From assembly GCA_009695065.1 (NCBI GenBank), contig SIBR01000012.1, positions 1 through 64,000 on the forward strand: DNA of 64,000 bases. Direction: 5' to 3'. Positions 1 through 8,347 of this stretch are shown here, piece by piece; position 1 is the first letter of the stretch, and every line of letters begins with the position of its first letter. This DNA comes from Opitutus sp. Lineage in GTDB: Bacteria > Verrucomicrobiota > Verrucomicrobiae > Opitutales > Opitutaceae. A program made the translations under genes and the position numbers. Below the pieces are notes generated by a model. The model worked only from the letters and a program-made list of their open reading frames with translations, did no database searches and was not told where the DNA came from.

Positions 1-1781
1 CCGGTGTAATTATACCGGCGGGGATTCTGCCAGAGATGGCGGTTCTGCCTCTGAACGGTAAAGCCCGTTTTGAAGTAGGTCGGGAAAGTCTGAACCATGA
101 AATCCTTTTTCAGATCGAATTTTCCGCCGAGAACCACGTCGAAGCCACGCCGATCGGTCTGCGACAGCAGCAGTGTACCATAGTTCTTAAGGTCGAGCAT
201 GTTGAGCCCCTCGGTCTGGTTGATCGCGGGCCAGATGCCATTCGAACGGTCCATCGTCCAACCGATGTTCGGCAGATTGTAGGTGATGTCTCCCTTGGGG
301 TGCGACTGGTGCTTGTCGTTCTTGTGGGAGATATCGTAGTAGGTTGCCGAGTTGGACCACGTTCCGCTGTAAGTAATGAGCATGTTATCGAACTTGTGGC
401 GCACGCTCGGAGAGAACAGGTAGGTGCGGCCCGACTTGTCGTTCGTCGACATGAGCATCGAGTTACCACCGTTACCGATGACATTGGTGCCCGAAGCGTA
501 AACCCGGGTGACGCCGTTCGCGTAATTCGGGTTGATAAAGCCGCCGCCCGTGCGTTTGCCGGCAGCGTCGACCGTCGCCAGCGTGTTCGGCACGGCCGCG
601 GTCGCCACGCCGATCGTCGCCAAGGTGGTCGTCAGATTGTCGTTATTCTCGTGGAAGAAGTTGGCCGAGGTGTTTACCGAGACTATCGTCGTATCGCTCC
701 AACGGTAATCGATCTTCATTCCGGAAGCCATGCGGCTGCGCGTAGCGCCATTAACCATCAAGCGCTGGGTCGACCAAATATACGCCGGCACGGGATTCAC
801 GTTGCGCTCATAGGCAGTTCCGATGAGGGCGCCACCGACCGGAGCGCTGTGGAAGGTGCCGGTCAGGGTGATGCCGATGTTGCGCTTCTCACCCACGATA
901 TCCTGATAGGTGAAATTGGCCGACGGGCCGTAACCGTTGACCGGTTGCTTCCACTTGGCCGCAGGGCCCATGTAGCCGGGCTGGGTGGTAACCCCGAGGC
1001 CAAAGGTCAAGAGCCGGCCGCCCGAGCGATCGAATGCGCTCTTCGTTACCAAGTTCACGCTGCCACCGATCGAGGCCCCGTCCATGTCCGGCGTCGGCGC
1101 CTTGGTCACTTCGATGGTCTCGATATTACCCAATGACACTTGTTCGAACTCGAACTGACGTCCCGTGCCGGCCGACTGCGAAGCCGCAATCTGCTGGCCG
1201 TCCATCGTGACCGAATTCAACGCGGAACCGACGCCGCGCACGCTCACCGAGCGCACGTCCGGGCCGTTATATTCCGCCGCCATGCCGGCCATGTGCTGGA
1301 GCATGTCGCCGACGTTGCCGTCGGCCACGTTGCCGAAGGTGTCGGAAGACACGATCGCCTTAACGTTGGGCGCAATGCGCTGGAGGGTTTCCGCCTTGGC
1401 GGTACCTTCGCGCTCACCGGCCACGGTGAACTTCTCCAACTTGTAGATTTCCGACGTCAGTTCGAAGTTCGCGACCGCCCGCTGGCCGGCTGCGACCGAA
1501 ACGGTGGTCCGCTTCGCATCCAAGCCGGTAAAATTGGCGGCGATGGTCGCCGAACCGGCTGGAACGTTGCTGAGCTGAAAACGACCTTCACGGTCTGTCA
1601 GCGCGGTCTGGCTCGTGCCAACCAACTCGACCACCGCACCTTGAAGGTAGCTTTTGGTCGCCGAGTTGCTGACCTGGCCGGTAATCGTGCCGGTGCTTCC
1701 GGCCTGACCAAAGGCCGCCAAAGGCAGCAGCCATGCAGCAAGGAGGGCAAGTCGCCCTCGTTTAATTAGGGATAACATCAT
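1..1781 (-). CDS. TonB-dependent receptor, N-terminal part (runs off the left edge)
   Basis: Outer-membrane receptor for TonB-driven uptake. Reading leftward from ATG at 1781 (a second ATG follows directly), the frame stays open to the window edge, about 590 codons. In order it holds a signal peptide ending near AFGQA, a carboxypeptidase-regulatory-like beta-sandwich (GTITGQVSNSATKSYLQGA, then TDREGRF), a short linker (YKLEKFTVAGERE), a plug domain (GNVADGNVGDMLQ, VRGVGSALNSVTMDGQ, IETIEVTKAPTPDMDGASIGG) and the start of the beta barrel. The remaining barrel strands lie outside the window, so the substrate cannot be told; this architecture is common among glycan or oligomer transporters in Bacteroidetes and Verrucomicrobia. 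No Shine-Dalgarno motif is seen. A truncated copy of the N-terminus lies just upstream. Confidence 0.93.
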   Translation of the reverse strand, partial: MMLSLIKRGRLALLAAWLLPLAAFGQAGSTGTITGQVSNSATKSYLQGAVVELVGTSQTALTDREGRFQLSNVPAGSATIAANFTGLDAKRTTVSVAAGQRAVANFELTSEIYKLEKFTVAGEREGTAKAETLQRIAPNVKAIVSSDTFGNVADGNVGDMLQHMAGMAAEYNGPDVRSVSVRGVGSALNSVTMDGQQIAASQSAGTGRQFEFEQVSLGNIETIEVTKAPTPDMDGASIGGSVNLVTKSAFDRSGGRLLTFGLGVTTQPGYMGPAAKWKQPVNGYGPSANFTYQDIVGEKRNIGITLTGTFHSAPVGGALIGTAYERNVNPVPAYIWSTQRLMVNGATRSRMASGMKIDYRWSDTTIVSVNTSANFFHENNDNLTTTLATIGVATAAVPNTLATVDAAGKRTGGGFINPNYANGVTRVYASGTNVIGNGGNSMLMSTNDKSGRTYLFSPSVRHKFDNMLITYSGTWSNSATYYDISHKNDKHQSHPKGDITYNLPNIGWTMDRSNGIWPAINQTEGLNMLDLKNYGTLLLSQTDRRGFDVVLGGKFDLKKDFMVQTFPTYFKTGFTVQRQNRHLWQNPRRYNYT

Positions 1782-1903
1782 GTACAAGTATGTTCAGGGT
1801 TGGCGCTCTGCTCGGACAAAAGGCAGGGCAAGGTGTGTTGAGTGACTTTCTAGCTGTGGTGGGTGCCAAGACCACGGGCAAGAATAATATTTATCTGGCG
1901 TCA

Positions 1904-2146
1904 TTAGCCCTTAAAATCGGCCATAACGGCAGGCACGCCTTCGAAAACAAAGCGACCCGTGCGATCGGTCGTCGTCGATCGGCCCGTGCCGACCAATTCG
2001 ACCGTCGCACCTTCGAGATAGGCTTTGGTCGCGGAGTTGCTGACCTGACCGGTGACAATTCCTGTACTTCCGGCCTGGCCGAGTGCGGCCAAGGGAAGCA
2101 AGCAGGCAACGAGGGCGGAAAGCCATCCTCGGCTGAGTGAAGACAT
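1904..2146 (-). pseudogene. Truncated copy of the TonB-receptor N-terminus
   Basis: An 80-residue frame holding a signal peptide and one carboxypeptidase-regulatory-like domain, almost the same as the first 80 residues of the receptor gene beside it (shared GQAGSTG, TGQVSNSATK, VELVGT and TDR.GRF). It stops at a TAA just where the receptor continues through its ANFTG segment (here ADFKG then stop). No plug or barrel follows; about 120 bp later the intact receptor begins. This looks like the remnant of a tandem receptor duplication that lost everything after the first domain. A small secreted protein cannot be excluded, because the frame itself is clean. Confidence 0.75.
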
Positions 2147-2430
2147 GATGGTAGTCGTGGGTAGTGTGGTGTTCTAGGCGCTAAACGAACTTGGCAGCGA
2201 ACGGTTCTCGCACCCGGAGTCGAGAACTAAGAATTTTCATCGATTCTTTCATCCGAGGGTAACCATCTTGCGAAAAGCCCTTAAAGATTTGGTTCCCTCG
2301 GTTTTGAAAATTGAGTCCTGCTGGAGCTATCGGCATCACCCGAGACACCCCTCTGCCATTCAGCCGCCGCCCCAACGCCATGCTTCCCGTTCCCGCGAGC
2401 CATAGCTCCCGACTTAAAACCAAATTAATC

Positions 2431-3786
2431 ATGACATTCCGATTCTGCCTCCTGCATTTTTGCGTGTTCGCTTGGGTCATGGCCAGCGCTCAGCCATTGG
2501 CCGCCGCCGAACGCCTCTACGACGTCGGGATCGGCCGTATCGACGTCACGCCTGACTACCCGATCCGGCTAACCGGATACCTCGTGCGCAAGACCGAATC
2601 CGAAGGCGTGGCCCAACGCCTTTGGGCTAAGGCTCTCGCGATCGCCGCCACCCCGGCGGAGCCCTTCGTGCTCATCACCGTCGACAACTGCGGCATCCCG
2701 GCCGCCATGCGCGAGGAAGTCCTGCGGCGTCTGAGCAATCGCGGCGTGGTCAGCGAACGTTTTGCCATTGCCTTCAGCCACACGCACAGCGGCCCCTGTG
2801 TCACCGGGGTGCTCGAAAACATCTTCGCCCAGGACATTCCGCCGGCCCAGAAAGCCACGATCGACCGTTATAGCCGGGAGTTGACCGACAAGCTGGAGCA
2901 GGTCGGCCGCACTGCGCTTGGTTCCTTGCAACCGGCCCGGCTCGAATGGGGCATTGGCCAGGCAGGTTTCGCCGCCAATCGTCGGACGCCCGGCGGGCTG
3001 GTGGATCACGATCTCCCGATTCTGGCCGTCAAATCGCCGACGGGCGTGCTCCGCGCCATTCTGGCCAACTATGCCTGCCATTGCACGACTCTGGCTGGTG
3101 AGACCAATCAATTGCACGGTGACTGGGCCGGCTGTGCCCAGCAATCCATCGAAGCGAATCATCCGGGCGCGACCGCCCTGATCGCCATCGGCTGCGGCGC
3201 GGAGTGCAACCCTGAGCCGCGCACGGGAATCAATTACGCCGAACAGCACGGAAAGACTATCGCCATCGAGGTCGACCGACTCCTCCGCGCGGGGCTGAAA
3301 TCGATCACGGGCATCCCTGTCGGCCATGCCCGCCGGATCGAACTTCCCTTCGACCGGCTGCCGACTCGCGCCGAGTGGGAGGAAAAAACGAAAAACGCCC
3401 AAGTGGGCATCGCCTATCATGCTCGCAAGAATCTCGCCCGGCTCGACCGCGGCGAGAAACTGCCCACCCACCTCCCCTATCTCGTACAAGCTTGGAGCTT
3501 CGGTCAGGACCTCGCCATGGTGTTCTTGCCCGGCGAAGTGGTCGGCGACTACTCGCTCCGCCTCAAACGGGAATTCGATGCCAAACGGATGTGGGTCAAC
3601 GGCTACTCGAACGACGCGCCCGCCTATATTCCGTCGCGCCGGGTGCTGGCCCTTGGAGGCTACGAAGGCGGCGGAGCCATGGTCTACTATGATCAACCCA
3701 CCCGCTTTGCGACAGAGGTGGAGGAACTGATCGTCACTGCCGTTCGCGACGTGGTCCCCGCCACTTTTCTGGCCAGCCGGCAATAA
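2431..3786 (+). CDS. Secreted neutral/alkaline ceramidase-like protein
   Basis: A 451-residue protein with a signal peptide (to about PLAAA). The mature part begins with YDVGIGRIDVTPDYPIRLTGY, the usual opening of the neutral/alkaline non-lysosomal ceramidase N-terminal domain. A metal-binding-type HTHSGP motif lies at residues 117-122 and a further YACHCTT motif near 210. In true ceramidases a serine nucleophile sits in a GDVSPN motif; the matching place here reads GCGAECNPE (residues 254-262), so the canonical Ser is absent and ceramidase activity is doubtful. The chosen ATG at 2431 puts the signal peptide at the N-terminus; an in-frame extension to 2311 has no protein-like character. The gene faces away from the receptor genes, with a 284-bp intergenic region before it. 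Confidence 0.85.
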   Translation: MTFRFCLLHFCVFAWVMASAQPLAAAERLYDVGIGRIDVTPDYPIRLTGYLVRKTESEGVAQRLWAKALAIAATPAEPFVLITVDNCGIPAAMREEVLRRLSNRGVVSERFAIAFSHTHSGPCVTGVLENIFAQDIPPAQKATIDRYSRELTDKLEQVGRTALGSLQPARLEWGIGQAGFAANRRTPGGLVDHDLPILAVKSPTGVLRAILANYACHCTTLAGETNQLHGDWAGCAQQSIEANHPGATALIAIGCGAECNPEPRTGINYAEQHGKTIAIEVDRLLRAGLKSITGIPVGHARRIELPFDRLPTRAEWEEKTKNAQVGIAYHARKNLARLDRGEKLPTHLPYLVQAWSFGQDLAMVFLPGEVVGDYSLRLKREFDAKRMWVNGYSNDAPAYIPSRRVLALGGYEGGGAMVYYDQPTRFATEVEELIVTAVRDVVPATFLASRQ

Positions 3787-3859
3787 CCGGCAGGTTTTCT
3801 CCGCGTTTCCCGAATCGGCGGGCGTCGAACGAAGAGCCTGACCCGGGCGCGAACGAGGC

Positions 3860-4504
3860 TCACGGCTTTCTCGATCTGCCCGCCCGCCGTCCAAAGATCC
3901 ACCACAGGGCGACCGAGAGCACCAGCGTGGCGAAAAAAGTCAGGATCGCCGTCTTGGCCGAATCGTCGGCGGCCACCGAATAGATCACCGAAACGACAAA
4001 ATTCGGCAGGAGCGTTGCCCAGAATATCCGCCGCACCGGGACTCCGGCGGCGGCGGCGATGATGACGGTGGTCTCGGCCATGACCGGCACGCTGCGCCAG
4101 CATGCCAGCGTCAGCGCGAGCCGCTGCTGGAGGCTTTCGCGCAACCGCGCCAGTTCAGCCTCGGGAAAAAATTTGGGCGCCACCCGGCCCACCGCGACCC
4201 GGCCGATCCAGCCGGCCGCCAGCACCCCGATGCTCAGCCCCACCGTGCCGCCGATGATGCCGGCCACCGGACCGGATTTCGCCGCGAGAAACATCACGAC
4301 GAGCGTGGACGGAACCGGCGCCACCGAATCGGCCGCGAGCAGCATCACGGCAATCACGATCAACCCGCCCGCCTGATTCTCCCGCGACTTCAGCAGCGGC
4401 AGGACAAAATCCTCTCCGAAAAGGACGAACGGCGCGGACACCAGCGCCATGATAAACATGACGAAGAGCACAGCTTTGAGCGCGGTCGGACTCGGAATTT
4501 TCAC
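3860..4504 (-). CDS. VTT/DedA-like membrane protein
   Basis: A 214-residue integral membrane protein with a GTG start and about five hydrophobic segments. The central part (GPVAGIIGGTVGLSIG, then a basic loop rich in RLRESLQQR, then RSVPVMAETTVIIAAAAGVPVRRIFWATLLPN) follows the VTT (TVP38/TMEM64, SNARE-associated) pattern, a family that includes DedA flippases. It has the expected Pro-x-A/M-E re-entrant element (VPVMAET). The substrate cannot be read from sequence; undecaprenyl-phosphate or phospholipid translocation is known for some relatives. It lies 134 bp downstream of the ABC permease gene on the same strand and could be co-transcribed with it. Confidence 0.8.
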   Translation of the reverse strand: MKIPSPTALKAVLFVMFIMALVSAPFVLFGEDFVLPLLKSRENQAGGLIVIAVMLLAADSVAPVPSTLVVMFLAAKSGPVAGIIGGTVGLSIGVLAAGWIGRVAVGRVAPKFFPEAELARLRESLQQRLALTLACWRSVPVMAETTVIIAAAAGVPVRRIFWATLLPNFVVSVIYSVAADDSAKTAILTFFATLVLSVALWWIFGRRAGRSRKP

Positions 4505-4638
4505 GGCTGGAGCGGGCGGCGCTTAATTCGTCGGATCCCGTCGTGCCGGGCGGAAATCGCCCGGCCAAGGTCTCGCCCGGCAAACCCCACGGACCGCATC
4601 GGATCCAAAAGACGGAGTGCCATTCGGATCTTCCACGT

Positions 4639-6222
4639 TCACCGGGGTGCCTTGCCGGTCAGCCGCGCAACAAACTTGATCGCGTACAGGTAGGCGCGCT
4701 CCCGCACCTGCATCGGATCGCCGGCGGCTCCCTCAATACCGAGTTCGGAAATGTCGTCGATGACGCTGCCGTCCAACGGGTGCATTGCGATCCAGGTGAG
4801 AAGCTTGACCAGTTTGTCCGTGGGATAGATGTCGGCCAGCCGTTCAAGTACGACCAAGGGCATGTAACTCTCGACCGGCAGCTGGATCGTGTCGGGGACG
4901 GCGGCAACATAGAGGATGTTACGCACGCGCTGCACGTCATCTGGCTCCAGGCCGGGACCCCAGCCGGGAAATTTGTCGCGGACCCCATCGAGCTGCTTTT
5001 TGACGTACTCGTCCGGCTCTTCCTCCGCCGGTGCGATGGGCGACACCACGCCATTGTCGGGCGGGACACGATAATTCAAACCCGCGACATCGGCGGCCGT
5101 GATCGCCGTCCACGAAGTCGGCGCCGGTCGGGCCACGGGCGCAGACGGGGCTGGCGACTCGGCGGGCGCGGCGGCAACCGGCGCCGGAGTGGACGAAGGC
5201 GCGGGGCTTGGCGTAGTCGCCGGCGTAGCCACTGGCGCGGGAGCGACTGACGGCGGCGTAACCGCCACTGGAGGTGAAGCCGGGGACGGCGCGGGGGGTG
5301 ACGTTACCACCGGGGACGGCGGAACCACGGCCGGGGCCGGGGCCGGTACGATCGGCTTGGGCGTCACCTTCTCCTTCTTGGGCGCGGCGTCCACTCCCAC
5401 CGCAATCCGACCGCGGTATTCCGCCAGCAAACCGACGGCCAGCCAGGCGGCCAGCACCGGGAAGAGCCAAAGTTTACCCGCGCGGGCTGCGAACCGCTGT
5501 TGTGCATCCCAACGAAAAAGCTTCGCGCCCGCCAGACAGCCGGCGACGCCGATCAACCCGAGCGCGAGCAGGCTGAAGCGCGCGCCCATGATGCCGTTTC
5601 CGGTCACCGCGGCCTGCATGGCCTCGACGGCATAACGCCCGGGGAAAAACGCCGACACATGCTGCGCCCATTCGGGCAGACTGGCGAGCTGCACCGCCAC
5701 GCCCCCGATGATCAGCATGGGCAAAAAGATGCACTGCCCCAAGGCCTGCACCGCGGGAACGTTATCCGCCATCATGGCGATCACGAGCCCGAGGCCGATC
5801 AAAGCGAACGACACCATCGTGAAGGCCACCCACAAGTCGAAGGGATGCGCCGGCAGCGTCATCCCAATCGCAAGGGCCAGCCCGATCTGCAGCAATCCCG
5901 CGGTCAGCACGATGAGGTACCGCGCCACCACCGTGCTCGTCACGACGGCCCAAGTCGGGACCGGGGCAAGGCGGTAGCGCCGCCACACGCCGCGTTCCCG
6001 TTCGCTCACCAAGGTCGTCGGCAGGCCAAAACACGCACCGCCGAGCACACTCACTGTCAGCAGCTCGCCCATGTGCCGCAACAACGGCACGTTCTCGTGG
6101 CGGTAGAGCATCCAGAAGGCCACGAGGAAGATCAGGGGAAAGAGATAACCGTAGAGCAGCCCCATCTTGTTCCGGAAATGGAGCCGCAAAGAAATAGCGA
6201 GGTGCTCAATCAGGCCGTTCAC
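4639..6222 (-). CDS. ABC-2 type permease with Pro-rich linker and unknown C-terminal domain
   Basis: A 527-residue protein. Residues 1 to about 275 are a typical ABC-2 export permease: an amphipathic N-terminus, six to seven hydrophobic segments, an SERERGVWRRYRLAPVP loop (the conserved 'ERE.G....L...P' element) and a PEWAQ..S.FFPGRYAVEAM segment. Residues about 280-370 form a Pro/Ala/Thr/Ser linker. Residues about 370-527 are a soluble, acidic, helix-rich domain (YVKKQLDGVRDKFPGWGPG, ILYVAAVPDTIQLPVES, LADIYPTDKLVKLLTWIAMHP) that I do not recognise. The linker follows a final hydrophobic stretch, so the extra domain may sit outside the cytoplasm. The gene follows its ATPase partner by 53 bp. 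Confidence 0.88.
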   Translation of the reverse strand: MNGLIEHLAISLRLHFRNKMGLLYGYLFPLIFLVAFWMLYRHENVPLLRHMGELLTVSVLGGACFGLPTTLVSERERGVWRRYRLAPVPTWAVVTSTVVARYLIVLTAGLLQIGLALAIGMTLPAHPFDLWVAFTMVSFALIGLGLVIAMMADNVPAVQALGQCIFLPMLIIGGVAVQLASLPEWAQHVSAFFPGRYAVEAMQAAVTGNGIMGARFSLLALGLIGVAGCLAGAKLFRWDAQQRFAARAGKLWLFPVLAAWLAVGLLAEYRGRIAVGVDAAPKKEKVTPKPIVPAPAPAVVPPSPVVTSPPAPSPASPPVAVTPPSVAPAPVATPATTPSPAPSSTPAPVAAAPAESPAPSAPVARPAPTSWTAITAADVAGLNYRVPPDNGVVSPIAPAEEEPDEYVKKQLDGVRDKFPGWGPGLEPDDVQRVRNILYVAAVPDTIQLPVESYMPLVVLERLADIYPTDKLVKLLTWIAMHPLDGSVIDDISELGIEGAAGDPMQVRERAYLYAIKFVARLTGKAPR

Positions 6223-6275
6223 GTCGAGAGGGGTCGAAAATTCATCGGAGAGGTCATGATTTGGTGGCTAACGGC

Positions 6276-7241
6276 TCAGACCCCGGTCGGTGGTCCCTGC
6301 GGAGTGGGATCGGCGTGAGCCGAGGCGAGCCCATCCTCCCCATGCGTCAGCCGGAGAAAGACATCCTCGAGCGAGGCCTTGCGCACCTGCAGATCCATGA
6401 TCTCCACGCCCCGCTCGGCCAGCCAGTGGGTAAGGGCCGCGAGCGCCGGTGTCGCGTTACGCACCCGGAACCGCGCCACCACGCCGTCGCAGGCGAGCTC
6501 CTCCACGCCGGGAATCCGCCCCAACTGCCCGGCATCGAGTGGCTGCGCGGTTACCAGTGTGACGGACTGGGTCGCGCTCGACTGGGCAATCAGTTCCCGC
6601 GGCGCCCCCTGGGCCACCACGCGACCGTGATCGATGATCGCGATGCGATCGCACAGCTGCTCCGCCTCATCCAGGTAATGGGTGGTGAGCAGCACCGTGT
6701 AACCCTCGTGCTTCATCCGCGCGATCTCACCGTGCAGTTCGCGGCGGGACTGCGGATCGAGGCCCGTGGTCGGCTCGTCGAGCAACACGAGTTCCGGGCG
6801 GTTCACAAACGCCAGCGCCAGCGCGAGCCGCTGCCGCTGTCCGCCCGAGAGCGTGTCGAAATGCGCATCCGCCTTCTCGATCAGTCCGAACCTTTCCAGC
6901 AACGTCGCCGGCGCCGTACGATTCTCATAAAAGGAGCCGAAAAGCCGCAGGGCCTCCCGCGGCGTGATCTTGTCCTGCAAAGACGTGCTTTGCAGCGCCA
7001 CCCCGATCTTCTGCTTCACCTCGTTGGTCTGGCGCCGGGCATCGAGCCCGCACACCACGAGTTCCCCGGCGTCCGGCTCGCGCAAGCCGATCAGGCACTC
7101 GAGCGTGGTGGTCTTCCCCGCTCCGTTCGGACCCAGCAGGCCGAAGATTTCGCCGGCCTGGATCTCGAAGCTCGCTCCGCGCACCGCCTCGACGGCGCCG
7201 TAACGTTTCTTTAAGTCGCGGACAACAACTTTGGCGGGCAT
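6276..7241 (-). CDS. ABC transporter ATP-binding protein
   Basis: A 321-residue ATPase of the DrrA/CcmA class, partner of the permease that follows. It has Walker A GPNGAGKTT, a Q-loop (ALQSTSLQDKITPREAL), signature LSGGQRQRLALA, Walker B LVLLDEPTTGLDP and the switch His (LLTTHYLDEAEQL). The C-terminal ~100 residues (SATQSVTLVTAQPL, then LQVRKASLEDVFLRLTH) are the usual DrrA-type extension. ATPase and permease make an export system; drug, lipid or polysaccharide substrates are possible and the sequence does not decide between them. The ATG at 7241 fits the N-terminus of the family (MPAKVVVRDLKKRYG). Confidence 0.95.
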   Translation of the reverse strand: MPAKVVVRDLKKRYGAVEAVRGASFEIQAGEIFGLLGPNGAGKTTTLECLIGLREPDAGELVVCGLDARRQTNEVKQKIGVALQSTSLQDKITPREALRLFGSFYENRTAPATLLERFGLIEKADAHFDTLSGGQRQRLALALAFVNRPELVLLDEPTTGLDPQSRRELHGEIARMKHEGYTVLLTTHYLDEAEQLCDRIAIIDHGRVVAQGAPRELIAQSSATQSVTLVTAQPLDAGQLGRIPGVEELACDGVVARFRVRNATPALAALTHWLAERGVEIMDLQVRKASLEDVFLRLTHGEDGLASAHADPTPQGPPTGV

Positions 7242-7490
7242 GGTTTGAGCGGAAAGACGCGTGGATAGGTGTTACGTATCGCGGGAACAAGCCGTTTCGG
7301 GTGGATTTGACTCCAAACATCCACGCCGACCACCCAGCAACCTCGCGCGCGAGGCGCGGTCTCTCTCAGGAAATAAACTTGGCCGGGCGGTATCATGCCG
7401 CGGGTTCTTCCGGTCGGACCGACGCGAACCGGAGACAAAAGAAGATGGATTTTCGTACGGCGGCGCGGCAGGTTCGTCGCGCTTCACCCC
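7242..7490. other. Divergent intergenic region
   Basis: About 250 bp between the leftward ABC operon and the rightward DUF1080 gene. It should carry promoters for both. No convincing hairpin, operator or small gene was seen. Confidence 0.5.
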
Positions 7491-8192
7491 ATGAAACTTC
7501 GCCTCCTTGTCCTGGTCGTCGCCCTGGCCTCCTCCGTTTTCGCCGGAGCAGCCGCCGAGAATCAACTCACCGCCGCGGAGAAATCCGCCGGCTGGGAACT
7601 GCTGTTCGACGGCCGGACGTTCCACGGCTGGCGGGGCTACCGGCAAAAAGGCCCGCCGGAAGCCGGCTGGACCATCGTGGAAGGCACCTTGAAAACGGTG
7701 CCGAAGGTCAAGGGCGTTGAACTCATCACGGACCGGACGTTCACCGATTTTGAACTCAGCTGGGACTGGAAGATTGCCGTGGCTGGAAACAACGGCGTGA
7801 AATATTTCGTCAACGAGGACCGGCCGAAGGCGCCCGGCCATGAGTATCAGATGATCGACGACGCCCGGCACCCCGACGGAAAAATCGGCCCGCTCCGCCA
7901 GACCGGTTCTTTTTACGACGTGTTGCCGCCCGCCGCTGACAAGCCGCTGCGGGAGCCCGGCGAGTGGAACACCTCCCGCATTCTCGTTCGCGGCAAACAC
8001 GTCGAGCACTGGCTTAACGGCAAAAAAATCCTGGCCTACGAACTCGGCAGTTCCGCGGTAAAAGCCGGCCTGGCGAAAAGCAAATTCAACGACCAGCCGG
8101 GCTTCGGCGACAAAATCACCGGTCCCATCATGCTGACCTACCATCAGGACGAGTGCTGGTTTCGCAATCTGAAGATCCGCTCGCTCAAGTAA
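7491..8192 (+). CDS. Secreted DUF1080 (3-keto-disaccharide hydrolase domain) protein
   Basis: A 233-residue exported protein: a signal peptide (MKLRLLVLVVALASSVFAGAAA), then a single concanavalin-like DUF1080 domain (GWELLFDGRTFHGWRGY at its start, WDWKIAVAGNNGVKYFV in the middle, ITGPIMLTYHQDECWFRNLKIR at the end). The family, PF06439, is greatly expanded in Planctomycetes and Verrucomicrobia; some members hydrolyse 3-keto-glycosides made by Gfo/Idh-type oxidases. A role in glycan or glucoside breakdown is therefore plausible. ATG at 7491 was chosen because it starts the signal peptide; earlier in-frame starts add non-hydrophobic residues. The kelch gene follows 155 bp downstream on the same strand. 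Confidence 0.9.
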   Translation: MKLRLLVLVVALASSVFAGAAAENQLTAAEKSAGWELLFDGRTFHGWRGYRQKGPPEAGWTIVEGTLKTVPKVKGVELITDRTFTDFELSWDWKIAVAGNNGVKYFVNEDRPKAPGHEYQMIDDARHPDGKIGPLRQTGSFYDVLPPAADKPLREPGEWNTSRILVRGKHVEHWLNGKKILAYELGSSAVKAGLAKSKFNDQPGFGDKITGPIMLTYHQDECWFRNLKIRSLK

Positions 8193-8212
8193 GCGGCCGT
8201 TTTTCCGGCCGC
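8193..8212 (+). terminator. Weak GC hairpin after the DUF1080 gene
   Basis: A perfect 7-bp stem GCGGCCG/CGGCCGC around a TTTTTC loop begins immediately after the TAA. There is no downstream T run, so it may only be an mRNA 3' stabiliser or a weak terminator. Confidence 0.3.
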
Positions 8213-8347
8213 GGCCCAGGCGCGTCGCCGTGGAGCATTCGGCGTCAAGCGCGCCAAGCCGGTTAGGATCTGCCTCGGATTCCCCGCGCCGAAACCTTCC
8301 CCCCGTCCCTCCCTCCACCGGCCAACCCCGGCCAAGCCCCGTCCACC

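Noticed and set aside
5500..6318. Long plus-strand frames opposite the ABC permease and ATPase genes
   Set aside because: His/Arg/Gln-rich composition without any domain; they mirror a real gene on the other strand, as is common in GC-rich DNA.
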